From the NCBI GenBank assembly GCA_021234155.1, contig JAJEKV010000396.1, positions 64,001 through 128,000 on the forward strand: DNA of 64,000 nt. The letters are read 5' to 3'. The DNA is from Isoetes taiwanensis. Its lineage: Eukaryota; Streptophyta; Lycopodiopsida; Isoetales; Isoetaceae. Under the pieces are notes generated by a model. The model did no database searches. It was not told the origin of the DNA and worked only from the letters and a program-made list of their open reading frames with translations. The position numbers and the translations under genes were made by a program. Shown in pieces: positions 45,848 through 57,690 of this stretch. How positions within the stretch are numbered: position 1 is the first letter of the stretch; every line of letters starts with the position of its first letter.

Positions 45848-47255
45848 TGTGACATTCTCCAGAAATATACACCATAAATACGTATATTTCTAGGCCTCTT
45901 CACCGTACAAGCCTATCATTATAGCCTTGTACACCATAGTAAGTGAAAAAGGGAGCATAACTAAGTTATTTATATAACTAAGCCAACCTTAAGCTTAAGG
46001 CCATTTCCACGGCCTCAACTTATTGGGCACCCGCCACATGGAAGCATCCCATTAGAGCCATGTCGCAGTGACGTGGAACCCTAACCTATAAGTATCCTAA
46101 CCCTAACCCTAAGCCACGTTTTGGCTCCACCTACCTTGTGACATGTTCTTCACTCGGGACTCCAGTTCGAACACTGTTCATTGTGGCATAGCTCAGATCG
46201 ACAGCCCCAAGGCAATACGCTCATCGGAAGGAGGGGGAATCACTCGACTCATCATCAAGTCATGGAGGCCCCGTGGAGACCCCAGGAGTTGGAGGTAGTT
46301 CGTCTGGAGCAGGTATTCATAGTAGCATCATAGGTAGATCACCTAGAACCTAGGATTTCGGATGAGCTAGTGTCTTATCTTCTTAGTAGAGCCTTCTTAG
46401 AACCCTTAGTCTAGGTTTGGAACCCTAATCAACGAACCCTAACTGTAAGTTAGATGCATGTGATTAGGATTAGATGTATTCTTCATTATTGATCACATTA
46501 TGTTGATGTACAACGTTGGTTGATCTATGTTTGCACCTCTTGTGTATTGGAAAGGGGGATAGAGACCTAGTGGCTATTATATAGATGATGCTTCTAGTTT
46601 AGACCCCCTAGTTCCTATTATTATGTGGCCTGTGCATAGGAACCCACCCAGTTACGAGGGCTATGGAATGACTTAGCACTACACAACGAGGCTAGTGGCA
46701 AAGTGGATGGGGGTCCCTGCTGAGCGCGGCTACGGGGGACCCATAATGGGCTAGGTCTATAATCGGTCACTTCGTGTGGGCCGGGTATGGATCCGATACA
46801 TCCTGGGTCAATGATGTCATCCTGACCCTCAGGAGTTGTAGCGTTGGCCTGGCTCTTATTTTGGGGAGTTCAATCGGGGACGAGTTGTGTGTTGCCACGA
46901 TTCTCTAGCCACTCATGGACTAGACCTCGGAAAGGGGAGATGGAACTCTTCCTACCTCATCGGACCAGGGAGATGCAACCCGGAATAGTCTCAATGGGTG
47001 ATACCATGAGAGTGCATATCCGGCAGGTTATAGTCATGCCAGAGCCCGATCTAGCCAGTCTGCAAAGTATGCACAGGAGGGGTGGATGGAGTGGTCAACC
47101 CTAGCCATTGTCTATAGTCAGCCCGGCCATTGCTATATCTTGGTCTGCTCTATCTTGTAGCCCAGCATTCAGTCTACATCCTTACGAGTCTGAGCTTGGG
47201 TAGGAGCTCTCATGTTTTATGGCATATTGATATCTTTATTGGATCTATGGATGTA
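45848..47255 (+). repeat. 3' LTR (plus orientation), truncated at its tail
   Basis: Starts TGTGACATTCTCCAG after the polypurine tract. A TATA-like CCTATAAGTATCC lies at about 46085 and a telomere-like CCTAACCCTAACCC at about 46097. From about 46520 it is an inverse copy of the sequence to the right of 47260, and no CA end is found before that junction. Confidence 0.75.
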
Positions 47256-48516
47256 TGGATGTGCTAATATCCACATAAGGGGAATCCTACCCAAGACTCA
47301 GACTCAAAGGGATCGACTGATAGCTCGGGCCTCCAGAGGTCAAAGCAGACAGGGTTCATAACAATGGACTTGGTTGACATAGAACATGGCCATTGGGTAG
47401 TCCGCTCCAACCACCCCTCCTGTTCATACTTTGCAGAATAGCTGATAAATCTTGGGGCTTGACCGTAGCCTATCAGGTGCATGGCTAAAGGGGCCACTCT
47501 TGGGTTGTATCTCCCCAGTCCCGATGCGGCAGGAGGAGATCACTCCCTCTAGAGGCACGCATGCCCATTACAGGCGGCTAAGAACCACTACTCATCTATG
47601 ACTTGAACCCCATTGAAGGCGATGCATCACCCAAGAGGCGTCGAGCCCATGCCTTGACCACACTCAGTGGCAAACCATCAGGCCTAGCCCATTAAGATCC
47701 CCGGTAGATTTTACACACCAGAGGGATCAATCTGTAATGGGACATGCCCTCCTTATACGCTGGTCTAGCTCCGCCACCCACAACCAGGCGGGCTCTTATG
47801 CATAGCCCGCACTAATTTGGGAATTATAGAGGCTAACTAGGTACATGAACTACTAAGGCCTTTAGGGTCTCTACCCCCCTTCCCAATACATAGGAGCTCA
47901 TAAAGATCAACCATAATCATCTATAGAACAGAAAAATAGAATATCATCTAATCTATCTATCTAACATACCTGGTTAGGTTCTTTCGTTAGAGGCTGGGAT
48001 CTCGGAATATATAAGGCCTCTAAGGCTAGTCTAACATACTAACTCAGCCTAATGCCGGACTGGAAGTCGGCATTGCACAACAGAATAGCCATCTACATGA
48101 TCCTTGGCTTGCCCCAGCTCCTCGGAAGGCATCCATATTCCTGTTCTGGCTGAAGACGAATGAATTTGGAAGACATGTTGCGCAAAACGTGCTTCATGGC
48201 ATCTAGTAGGCAGGAATGGTGCAAGCGCTTGGTGAGGCAAGCTCTTGGAAACTGGAATCCGAGAAAGGAATGTTTAGGGTTTTAGTCTCTTTTTCATGAC
48301 CCTTTTAGGGTTAGGGTTAAAAGGTCATGTAGGGCTTTGCCACGTGGCAAAATGGGGTTATATGCACATGTTAAAAGGCATGTGCAACATAACAAGTTGC
48401 CCCCTAGGGTGCAACCCGTTACGGTCGCCAAATACATGTCGTCAAGGGCAACATGTACGAGTGACGTGGCAGTATAGTATACGTATTCTTATCGTATATT
48501 ATGCTGGAACATCACA
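47256..48516 (-). repeat. Inverted LTR of a related element, tail to tail with the previous one
   Basis: Read from 48516 leftward it starts TGTGATGTTCCAGCATAATA, parallel to TGTGACATTCTCCAG of its partner. It also carries CCCTAACCCTAAAAGGG at the matching place. The 47260-47920 stretch is the diverged inverse of 46520-47215 (shared words: TCTGCAAAGTATG, GAGGGGTGG, CTTGGGTAGGA, GATCTATG/GATCTTTATG). No polypurine tract lies on its outer side, so it is a 5' LTR or solo LTR. Confidence 0.75.
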
Positions 48517-48521
48517 ATTCC

Positions 48522-49828
48522 ATTGTAGATCTGTTAATCAAACATATCCATTTGGTCTATAGAGGTGAGCCCGTACAATTTGATCTATTGAGTGTGAATA
48601 TCATAGTCCATTGCTACTAGAAGTTTGAATTCATCTCAGTGGCTGTGACCTCTTTTCGAATTCGCATATCAACCAATTTTTTGGGTAATAGAGGTTGAGC
48701 CGACTGCAGTCTCACCCGAATCCCTACGACACTGCACTGAAACATTACTCATAGCAAGTGAGATTTTCTATAGTCTTGATGCCCATGCCATCGAGAGGAT
48801 ATTTTCTCATGGCCTACTCAAGCGTGAGGTGGATGTTCTTATGATGGAGATAATGGGGATGCTTGTTCATGAGCAGTCTCCAAATGCCATACTCCAAACG
48901 TTTAGCAAGCATGTGTTAAGCAGAACATCAACCACGTATTAAGAATATTGGTTACATACCCTTGCAAGGATGCCTAAATAAACATTGGAGTACATCACAA
49001 AAACTCGATTCTCTAATTTCTTAACCAAGAAGATACCAAAGGGTTGCTTTCATTTCCCTCTACTGCATTTCGAGCATGGCTTTCTGAATACTAGGATGTC
49101 ATTTTCTATGTTGAGCTATTCTGAATCGGCTATTTGTTGTCCTCTCATCCATTAAAGGTCTTCTTGTTCTTAGTTTTTGGTTATCCGCATAAAGAGAACT
49201 TATAATAGAGAAGAGCTGGAGATTTCAAAGTTGGAATTGAGCCAATGCCAACTCTGGGATTTGGGTTATGATGATGTAGATCAAGCCATTTATCCTTGGT
49301 TTGGCTATTCTCCAGTCATTTATTTGCACCATACTATTTACTACTTCATCTTGGAGATACCCTTTCGCTTCCATAACGGACTGGAATTTTCTTAATTTCC
49401 ATGGCCGTAGTTGTAATCCAAGGATTCAAAGATTATCCATGTGCTAAAAAAACCCAGCTAGCTAAACAGCTTCAGAATGTTGGAAACCTCGGACGGGCAT
49501 TTGTGCAAAAGTGCAAAAAAGAGGGTTGGTAGCAACTATCATTTCAAACTCCTTTTCCATGCTTTCTGTGGTAAGTTTGAAAGCCAGGATTCTAAATTTT
49601 AATTTCAATTTCATATCCTTTAATAAAATAGGTTTAGCTAGAAGCAGATGTTTATGAAAGCAATAATTTTAATTAGCTTAAAATTTCAAAAAGAAATTTT
49701 CAGCTGACCTGGAGGGCCGCGAGCGATAGGCGCCACCAGATTAGCTGATTCCAAATTTCATGCTGACGAAATTTTAATCCAGCTTTAAATTTTAGCTGGT
49801 TCTTGAGGAGTTTTGATCTTTATAGCAG
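48522..49828. other. Spacer; one unidentified coding-like stretch
   Basis: On the plus strand about 48700-48945 is open for some 80 codons (SLDAHAIERIFSHGLLKREV is part), with helical, protein-like composition, but I do not recognise it. The rest shows nothing. Confidence 0.3.
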
Positions 49829-49836
49829 TTCTGTAC

Positions 49837-50473
49837 CAGGGTTCAAAAAAGTGGGGGTTAGGCCCTTAAAATTCCAGTTGATTCTTGAGATTTCCACTTG
49901 GAACATCAGAGTGCTGGGAGGTGGTTCCACCAAAAAATACGTGTAATTGGCAAATTGCATGTTGTGATTTTGTAGAGACGGCAAATTTCTAGTTTAAAAA
50001 CTTAGGGGTTGGAAAGAGTTACCTAGAGAATATAGCACAATGTATAACATACCTTAAAATCTAGATTAGGATTTAGCGTGGTTAAATAAAAGTATGGAAA
50101 TTAAAAAGCAAAGGAACATTTTTTTAGCCTATGTGATCCTAAAACTACGAAACTTTCTAAAGGCCCACGAAGACCTAAAGAAAAATTTGCATCTCTCCTC
50201 CTCGCCTCCTCTTGCATTAAATTTTCCCTTCTCGATTTTTGGCTCTCTTAGCAGAGTTCATTGCAAGCGGCAAGTTTTGATTCCCCCTGCTTGCAATGAG
50301 TGCTCTGCTCATAAGACTAAGAGTAGTGCAGCCTTTGAAAGTTAAGTGTAATGGGCAAATTTCCAGTATTTTTTGGATGAAACTGGAATTTCCAGTTTAA
50401 TTTTGTAAAATCCGATAACATAAACTTAGGATAGGCAAATTCCTAGTTGGAAGACATTTTTTTTCGAACCCTG
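49837..50473. mobile_element. Non-autonomous hAT element, 637 bp
   Basis: Ends are CAGGGTTCAAAAAA and the inverse CAGGGTTCGAAAAAAAA, with the CAGGG start typical of hAT. A perfect 8-bp duplication TTCTGTAC lies at 49829-49836 and 50474-50481. Inside there is no transposase. A hairpin near 50246-50325 (AGCAGAG...CATTGCAAGC with GCTTGCAATG...CTCTGCT) and several AT-rich blocks are visible. Confidence 0.92.
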
Positions 50474-50481
50474 TTCTGTAC

Positions 50482-51724
50482 ACTTTAATTTTTGTTACAG
50501 CCTAATTCAAGTCAGATTAGAACTCTGATTTAGCTAGATTCAGGTATTGTAAAAAAATTCAGAAAAAACAAGCAAGAGTAAAGATGTCATGTCTATCCCT
50601 AGATTCAATCTTGTCTATTCTTATGTAGGCGATCTTAAGAGTATGATCTCAAGATTCTTGTCATGGCCAGAAACAAAGGGCTCGGGGCATTGAAGCTTCT
50701 TTGCAGCAAAAAAAACAAAGCTTCTTCAAGGCATTGAAGCTTCTATGGGATAAAAACTAAAGCGCTCGGAGCAAAAAAAGATTGAGTTGTGCAGAAATAG
50801 AGTGAGAGGAGGATGCGATAGAGCATTGCCAACATTTTTCATTGTTTAAAAAGTAGTTGAATAGAGGTAAAATTTGAAGGTGGTTAAAATTTGGGTAGGA
50901 ACAACAAACCGAAGTATCTAAAATGGAGTTATTTTTATTTTAGGCTCTAGCTATGTTGGATTTCGATCAGCGCAAAACCCCAAACACGACACCCAAAGAA
51001 GGCCCATTAAAAAACCTCTGCACATTCCTAGAAGAAGCTTGGATATAGCGGTAGTCATGGTGGATCCTCTTCGCTGGCATTGATTTCTTGTTTTGCACTT
51101 TTTCCCTGCCGATTTTGAAACATGGAATTGGATCAGGCTCCAAGGATAGTGACTCAGTGCATTCTCGAGCATTTTCAACGAACTTTGCATGCAATCTTTT
51201 GAGATTAATCCACCAAAACAGGTTCTTGTTTTGTTTTTTATGAATCTGCAGAGATTAGCTTGAATAATTTAAATTCTATAGATTGTTTCAGATGATTTTG
51301 CTAACTTTCAAACCATTTAGAAAACAGTTTTTTGCGATGCGGATCAAAAGCAGCAATGTAGTGATATATACAACAATTTGCATGCAAATGATCCAAGGAC
51401 ATTTCGAATCAGAGAATTGACAAGATTTTGGTTCCTATATACAGTATTGGCTACATATCTGCTAGGTCTAAATCTTTGGATTTAATCCACTCAAATCTTC
51501 TCATTCTAACAGCTAAGTACGTAGATTGTTAGATGAGTTGTCTTCACAATATGTAGGCATGTGAATTGAAATGAATCTGGCAAAGCTTATTTGCAACTTG
51601 GAAGAAAATTACATAGTGTAAGAATTCTCAATTCCAACGAGCAACTTAGTCATTCTAACAAAAGATTGATGTTCTTTTTGGCATGATCCAAAGCATTGTA
51701 GTCATCTTAGGACAAGAGTAAACA
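50482..51724. other. Spacer, no gene recognised
   Basis: Two overlapping minus-strand frames of about 75 codons at 50951-51194 have no known match. A short direct repeat (GGCATTGAAGCTTCT) occurs at about 50687 and 50731. Confidence 0.35.
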
Positions 51725-52290
51725 ATGAACACATCTGTTGGCCATTCCATTTGGCAAGAAAACTACATGGCCGATTCTTATCTTGGTCTCTTGCACCTTG
51801 GTGGTTGGTCCCCAAGAGGATTCTCTAGATATCTTATTGCAGAATATGATGGTAAATCCATTATTTTTGCAAATGATCTTGGCATACACGCCAATGGCTC
51901 TATGTATTTCACAGCTTCTAGCATTAGGTGGAACATAAGGTATGCCACATTTTTAAATCCAGTATCTTGATCTTCATGCCAAAATTGAGTTTGTCAATTA
52001 TGAGCTTATTTCTTGACTTGCTATGTTATATCAAAATACTTGAAGGAGAAAATAGTGGAAGGTTGTTAAGATATGATATGGAGAGCAATGTGATAACCGT
52101 AGCCATCGAAGATCTGATATTTGCTACTGAAGTCCAGATATCACAAAATGGATCATTTCTTCTAGTTGTGGAGAAATAAAACTGCAAGTATGATGTCATA
52201 TATTTCAGGGCCCAGAGACATTGGCTAGACTGTTGCATGCAAGAAAGAAGTCTCCCTTGATCTACCAGGCTATACGGTTGCATAAAAAGT
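51725..52290 (+). pseudogene. Strictosidine synthase-like (SSL) gene fragment
   Basis: The frame reads ADSYLGLLHLGG, then IAEYDGKSIIFANDLGIHAN and GSMYFTASSIRWNIR. These match the beta-propeller region of plant strictosidine synthase-like proteins (typically ...FTNDLDI...G.IYFTDSS.K). After an intron-like gap (51942-52022) comes KILEGENSGRLLRYDMESN and ISQNGSFLLVVE, then a stop and frame change near 52176. Neither the N-terminal part nor the rest of the propeller is seen. Members are vacuolar or secreted hydrolase-like proteins; most do not make strictosidine. Confidence 0.8.
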
Positions 52291-53690
52291 ACATGAATTT
52301 CTAAGTTATAGGCCTTGGATAAAGACCATCCTTTTCAGGCTTCCAGATATAATCTTATTCATATTCAAGATTCCGAAGATGAGACTAGGGTAACCTTATT
52401 GAGAAGATAGTAAATAAACTAGCAAAAAGGCGCAACAAGAGGCTTGGACAGTATTAGGCTTGGATTCAATTTCTAATTAGAAAAGCATGTACTGGACAAA
52501 CTATTAGTCAAAGTTATATTCAAGCTAGATTGAGGAGAAGAAAATAATAATAGTGTATCCTTATAATAATAACTATAATAATAATATATAATTCGCGCTG
52601 TTATATTCAAGAAATTAAAAATAATATTGTATAAACGAAATATGAAGTGTTGTTCGATTTTTTGCTTGTAAATGAAATATAGAATGTTGTTGAAGCTAAA
52701 ATACATATGTATTGCATATAGCATATCAAACTTTTTTGTACAGTTATCACAACATAAGAAAGATGGTTTATGTTACCATGCTGGATACCATAGTTGTTAA
52801 CCATCTCGTGTTAACATTGTGCATATGCTAGGTGTCAGTGGTGGCAGACTACACTTGGCATGTTTAGGTTGGCATGTTTAGGTTGGCATAAGTGTAGGGC
52901 TTAGATTTAGCTAGATGTAGGGATATTAGACCAGAGCCTCTTCAGATGTATTCAGGTTTTATCTCAAGTTTGGAGAACCTCATTTGGCACACGTTTTCTT
53001 CACTCTTTATATATATTTGTTTCTCTTGTCTTATTTTGTGGTCATGAGCATGGAAGGCTTGTAGCATCCGACAGTCATAGACTGCTACTGCATGATGTAT
53101 GCCAAAAACTCACGATTAACAGTGGTGCCGTTATGCCGGGTTCACTCGTGATCACTTCCTTGAGCCTTGTTGTTTTGCTGTTGTCCTTGCTGCTCTTACC
53201 ATCACTAGTTCTTGAATGCTCCTTGTATATTACTCTCAACCCTTCAAACCCCCTTATTTGGCCCAACCAGCTATTGAAATGGTCCGACTGGAGGCCCCTT
53301 TGTTAATCAATTCGTTTGCCCAACCAGATGTTGATGAAATTCGTCTGAAGGCCTTAGAAATTAGTCTTCTTATGACAACAATTTCCAAAACTCTGTTTTT
53401 CATGGTGCAGCAAGTGCAGTTTTACAGTTAAGGATTCCTGGAGTGGTGACAGCACTCTTCTCTGCAAGATTTTCAAAAAAATCAAAAGTTTGATCCTTTA
53501 TTTTCAGAAAAATCAAAAGTTTGATCCATTTGTATTCTATCTGCTAAAATTTTATCAAAAATATCATGATTCTATTTCTTATCTTTTGTTCTATCTCAGT
53601 TTTATCAAAAATTGTGCTTTTGCACGCCCAAAAATATTCTCTATCACATGCAACAGGAATGTTTACATCATCTACATCTCCAAGCCTCAA
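52291..53690. other. Spacer with AAT microsatellite
   Basis: An interrupted AAT/ATA microsatellite lies at about 52544-52592. A 72-codon plus-strand frame at 53216-53431 has no recognised match. TGGCATGTTTAGGT is duplicated at about 52857-52885. Confidence 0.4.
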
Positions 53691-53699
53691 GTTTTTCAC

Positions 53700-53785
53700 G
53701 AAGGTTTCTTCTTCAGCTTGGTAGCCCAGCACTTGGTAGCCCACTTGGTAGCCCACTTGGCCAGCACTTGGTAGCCCACTTTGAG
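53700..53785. repeat. Minisatellite
   Basis: The words AGCACTTGGTAGCCC and ACTTGGTAGCCC alternate five times. Confidence 0.85.
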
Positions 53786-53832
53786 CCCATAGTTCCTGCA
53801 AATACATCAAGAGTTCAAAGTTTTTTGGACTC

Positions 53833-53912
53833 ATGGATTACCACAGATAACAGCAGAGTCGGAGTAGATTCAAGGAAATACCACAACTAACAGCAGAGTC
53901 GGGGCAGATTCT
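53833..53912. repeat. Tandem duplication, ~41 bp
   Basis: TACCACA(G/A)(A/C)TAACAGCAGAGTC... occurs twice head to tail, ending AAGGAAA and TAGCAAA. Confidence 0.8.
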
Positions 53913-55009
53913 AGCAAATATGACGAAGGATTTTCCAAATTGTTAGTCGCTTATCCTCTGCACACAATTTGTCCCTGTCTGCATATCAAAGACAAAAGCA
54001 ACAATTTTTCAAACTCAATATGGCATGATTAGATTTGGTAAGTATATTTGGAGCAATACATGCTCAACCTATTTGGCCCTACAGGGGAGTTTTTTAGTGT
54101 TGAAACAACCATCTTGTATCACTTGTCCAAGTCGGGTACTTGCAGAACATCGATCAGAAAGTACAGATCCGTGGATATACCTCAGCTATTCTATCTCTCC
54201 AAGCTTCAGTGCCCCTGCATATAGATGAGCATTAACAGTTGTGTGCCCATAAATTACCACCGTTTATAGATGCTTTGAGGCAGAAATTGAGAGCAGTAGC
54301 TTAGCTTCGACAATTCAGTCTGTAACAGGGAAATATTTAGGCACACCTTAACGCCCTGGTTCTCAGGTTTACAGGCTACGATGCAATCTCAACCGTCCAT
54401 TTCAATCATGTTACCAGCTAATAACATCGTACTGGCCCATATTTTATATGCAGAGACTCATAACAGCCTAGAGAAATACGGCAGTTCCATATAACACCCT
54501 AGAATATTACCGCCTTCTTTTTGCCTTCTTTCTTGGCTCATTTTCTTTTACCGCCTTCAAAGATGCAACTCTGTCGCCATAGCCATCTTCTAACCTTTCT
54601 AATGCTTTGAAGCGGGTAGTGCTTGCAAACGGGAGTAAGCTTGAGTTCCACGGCAAAACGGGGTTTAGTTTGAGCCGTTTTGCCCCATTCAAATGGATTT
54701 TTGTATTTTACGTCTTGCTTTTGCTGGGTTGTGTGGCCATTCAGATTTTCACGTCATTGGCGTCTCCTAATGCGGGCGAGTGGTCGAATCAGTGTTAATG
54801 GCGTGCGAGGAAGTAAGATGCTTATTTTTTGGTTCTTTCCTTGTCTTGAGCCATTCCTCATATCTTTTACGTATCTTTTACGTTCTTGTTGTCATTTTGC
54901 CTAAACCGGTCACTGACATTGTGATTCGATTACATGTTCTTCCTGAAAAGCCCTTTCTTTTACCTTCCTCTTGTTTTTATTTAGCTTGCTATTTTCTTTA
55001 CTATATCAC
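53913..55009. other. Spacer, no gene recognised
   Basis: Short frames on both strands (54507-54904) are mutually overlapping and unrecognised. Confidence 0.35.
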
Positions 55010-55075
55010 GGGTGGCTCAAAGGGGCTTAGCAACAGAGAAGTGGCCTTGAAAGCAGGGTTCAATTCCCTGCCTCT
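55010..55075 (+). repeat. Possible tRNA-derived promoter (SINE head)
   Basis: TGGCTCAAAGGGG resembles an A box and GGTTCAATTCC a B box, about 40 bases apart, the spacing of RNA polymerase III internal promoters. The sequence does not fold as an intact tRNA by eye. A SINE head is a reasonable guess. Confidence 0.35.
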
Positions 55076-55216
55076 GATCATGAAACCACATGCCCTGCTT
55101 CTTCTTCTCCTCTTTTTCGGCTGTATCCATCCTCAAGGGCGCATCCTCAGGTATTCCAGTCCGACCTCTCTCTCTCTCTGTTATGTAAACCCTCGAACAC
55201 AGGCGTTAAGAGGCGA

Positions 55217-55371
55217 GATAACGGCCCTCGAGATTCTTGGCAAAAATTCGAGCCATGTGGCCATGGCCAAAATGGCTCCAAGCCAAGCACACCCACCGCC
55301 ATTTTGGCCATGGCCACATGGCCCTCGAATTTTTTTTTCCAGTAACCCCTCGGGCCCAGGGCGTTATCTAC
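55217..55371. repeat. Long near-perfect hairpin, ~65-bp arms
   Basis: The inner arms are almost exact: AAAAATTCGAGCCATGTGGC plus CATGGCCAAAATGGC at 55242-55276, against their inverse at 55298-55334, around a 21-base loop. Pairing continues outward with bulges to AGATAACG (55217) against CGTTATCT (about 55371). It is a foldback MITE or a microRNA-precursor-like structure. No target duplication is obvious. Confidence 0.85.
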
Positions 55372-57481
55372 ACCTTCCCACCATCGCCTTTTGTAAGATC
55401 AAATGAATTACTTGTTGCTGCGACACCATATCAGGATTCCATTTCTGCAACTTCTATCTTTAGCATGCTCACTCCAAAATTAGAGGCCGATATTTTGACC
55501 ATCTCAGCTCACCAAGACGGCATTATCTCATCTGAACCGCTGCCATATCCGGCCGTCAGTAAAACATCTGCTTAGGGTTCACGATCTTACCATTTTAGGG
55601 CTCATGCCATATTCTGAGGCTTATGTTGATAACAGGCCACGCTGAGTACAGTTCAAGTTTTTTTGTCCCGCTCACACTCACGCCCATAGGCCACACTCAC
55701 GTTGACGCCCATGGGCTATGCCCATGCCCATGTGGCCACGCTGTTAAGACCAGCCTGTTATGTTCAAGCCCACGGTCAAGGTCATGCTCCTCATGGCCCA
55801 TGCCGTGATGCGCAATGCACTTACGCTTATAGTCTAGAATTGTTCACGCTTTATATGGCTGATCGGGGGGATGCATTGTTGATGTTTACCTTTTAACAGA
55901 CCCCTATAGTTGTTTTTAAGTGGAATTTTGGGCCTAGTTCATTAAAATTGACTTACCCATGATATAAGAGGATGATCTTTATGTTTTTTCTGGCTCCAGT
56001 TCCTATGATCCACGTTCTACATTGACATTCATTCGAATCTTATTCATCATCAACGCATTCAGGAAGATCTTTTTTTGGGCGACAAAACTAACAATTACCA
56101 TTACCATCATTTCCGCCCCTAAATTTTTTCGGCACCATGTTGTAATTGTTGGACTTGTCTTATAAAAGTCTGTACATGTCTACGTATTCTTCCAAAAAAA
56201 ACATATTTTGGAAGTATAAAACATAATTATGGCAGTTTAATACCTCGTCGGGAAAAAACATACAACACGGGCACAACCTGCACAACGCGCTGACGTGTAT
56301 AAAAGTAAATGAAAGCGGCCGAGAATAGACGTCGTTGCATAATACAAATGCAAACAGGCGGCCGCTAGAAATTCAATGCGAATGGATCCCTGGCGATGAT
56401 TGCATGGTCTTGAAAATGCAGCTGCTAAGTATGCCTTGGAACTGTGATCAGGGGCAAATGCGGCTGCATGGTGCGGATGCAAACTCCGCATAAAGTGGCT
56501 GCGCCCTAATGGATGCAACCGCATGGTTCATGTTTGGCAGACGCACTATCTTCTATATAAGATTCGCGTTTTATGCTTACTTTTGAGTAAAAAATGCTTG
56601 TCATCTAGTCCTATTGTAGAGTTATTAGTTGTCCATTAGGTTGCATGGTCAGGGGTAGCTTGGCTCCATTGTGATTTATTCGAGTGCGCCATCAAGCATG
56701 GGCTGTTTCACCATGTTAACTTAGTGGATTAGGGTCAGTGGCTTCAGGATTGGCTATACACTGCCTTGCATTAGTGTCAATTACTCCGGTGGTATTCTAT
56801 GGTGCATGGACGTCGTCTTGAGTATGCTTCCAGAGCCCTTGCCCTCTTATGCTCTCGCTTCCTTTTGTACTGTGTACAAATGTTTAGTATTAAACCGGGG
56901 GGTTGAGTATATGGCATCAATTACTCAAACGATAGGTAAGACAAGGCAAAGCCTCTAGTCTAGATTAAACCTGTTTAGGATCTGTTTTAAAATAGCCTTC
57001 TAGATGAGGGCCAACTTGTCAGCTTCGTAAGATCCTTTAAGAGATAATATTTGGAGGGATGCTTGGATTTAGCATTCCCAAAGAAATGGCTCAGACCAGT
57101 GCAGCAGATACCCCTACTGTTGAAATGCATCTGCATCTTATCCTACATCTTATAGACCATGCAAATAGGATGCAATAAAGCTTGTTGAATCTTGATTTTA
57201 GCCACATGAAGGCTGATCTCGCCAAGTTTGATCCTAGATTTCTAGCAGCTGAGCGTATTTGAAGATCCGACCAGACTCTTTCAAATCTTGAGATGGAGGA
57301 GAAGCTGATATGGTTGATCTCATAGTTAATATGATCGGACGTATCCAAGTTCCATTCATTATTTAACCCTCCTGGGAAAGAGAGTTCATATGGTTGTTTG
57401 TGTATTGAAGCATTATAGAAACCCTAGATAATTAAAAAACGAAAAAAAAAAGGATACATTTAAAAGCCAAATAACACAACT
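55372..57481. other. Spacer, no gene recognised
   Basis: CGCCCATAGG-type words repeat at about 55680-55740. A protein-like but stop-broken stretch lies near 57090-57330 on the plus strand (HMKADLAKFDPRFLAAE). I cannot assign it. Confidence 0.35.
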
Positions 57482-57690
57482 AAACTCTTCTCAAATAGAA
57501 TAGGTGAGATTCATGCTAGATAGAACAATTGATAGAAAGGAAAAGGCTCCCTTGTCTACAATATTGTGGTCACGACAAATGAAAACTCTTCAAATAGGTA
57601 AGATTCACACTACATACCAATTGATAGAACAAGAGAGAGCGGAAAAGGATCGCTTGTCTAGAGTATTATGGCCATGACAAATGCAAATGC
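57482..57690. repeat. Diverged tandem duplication, ~108 bp
   Basis: AACTCTTC(T)CAAATAG... TTGATAGAA... GGAAAAGG... CTTGTCTA... ATGACAAATG occurs twice head to tail. Confidence 0.75.

Larger units (their letters stand above)
41850..47255 (+). mobile_element. Second chromovirus, 5'-truncated, with 3' LTR
   Basis: The element begins abruptly within reverse transcriptase and proceeds through RNase H, integrase, chromodomain, polypurine tract and a 3' LTR starting TGTGACATTCTCC. Protease, gag and 5' LTR are missing from the window. A mitochondrial rRNA insertion splits the integrase. Confidence 0.88.

Noticed and set aside
54780-55406. A 208-codon plus-strand open frame
   Set aside because: It runs through the tRNA-like motif and into the long hairpin, and overlaps another frame at 55237-55575; composition is not protein-like.
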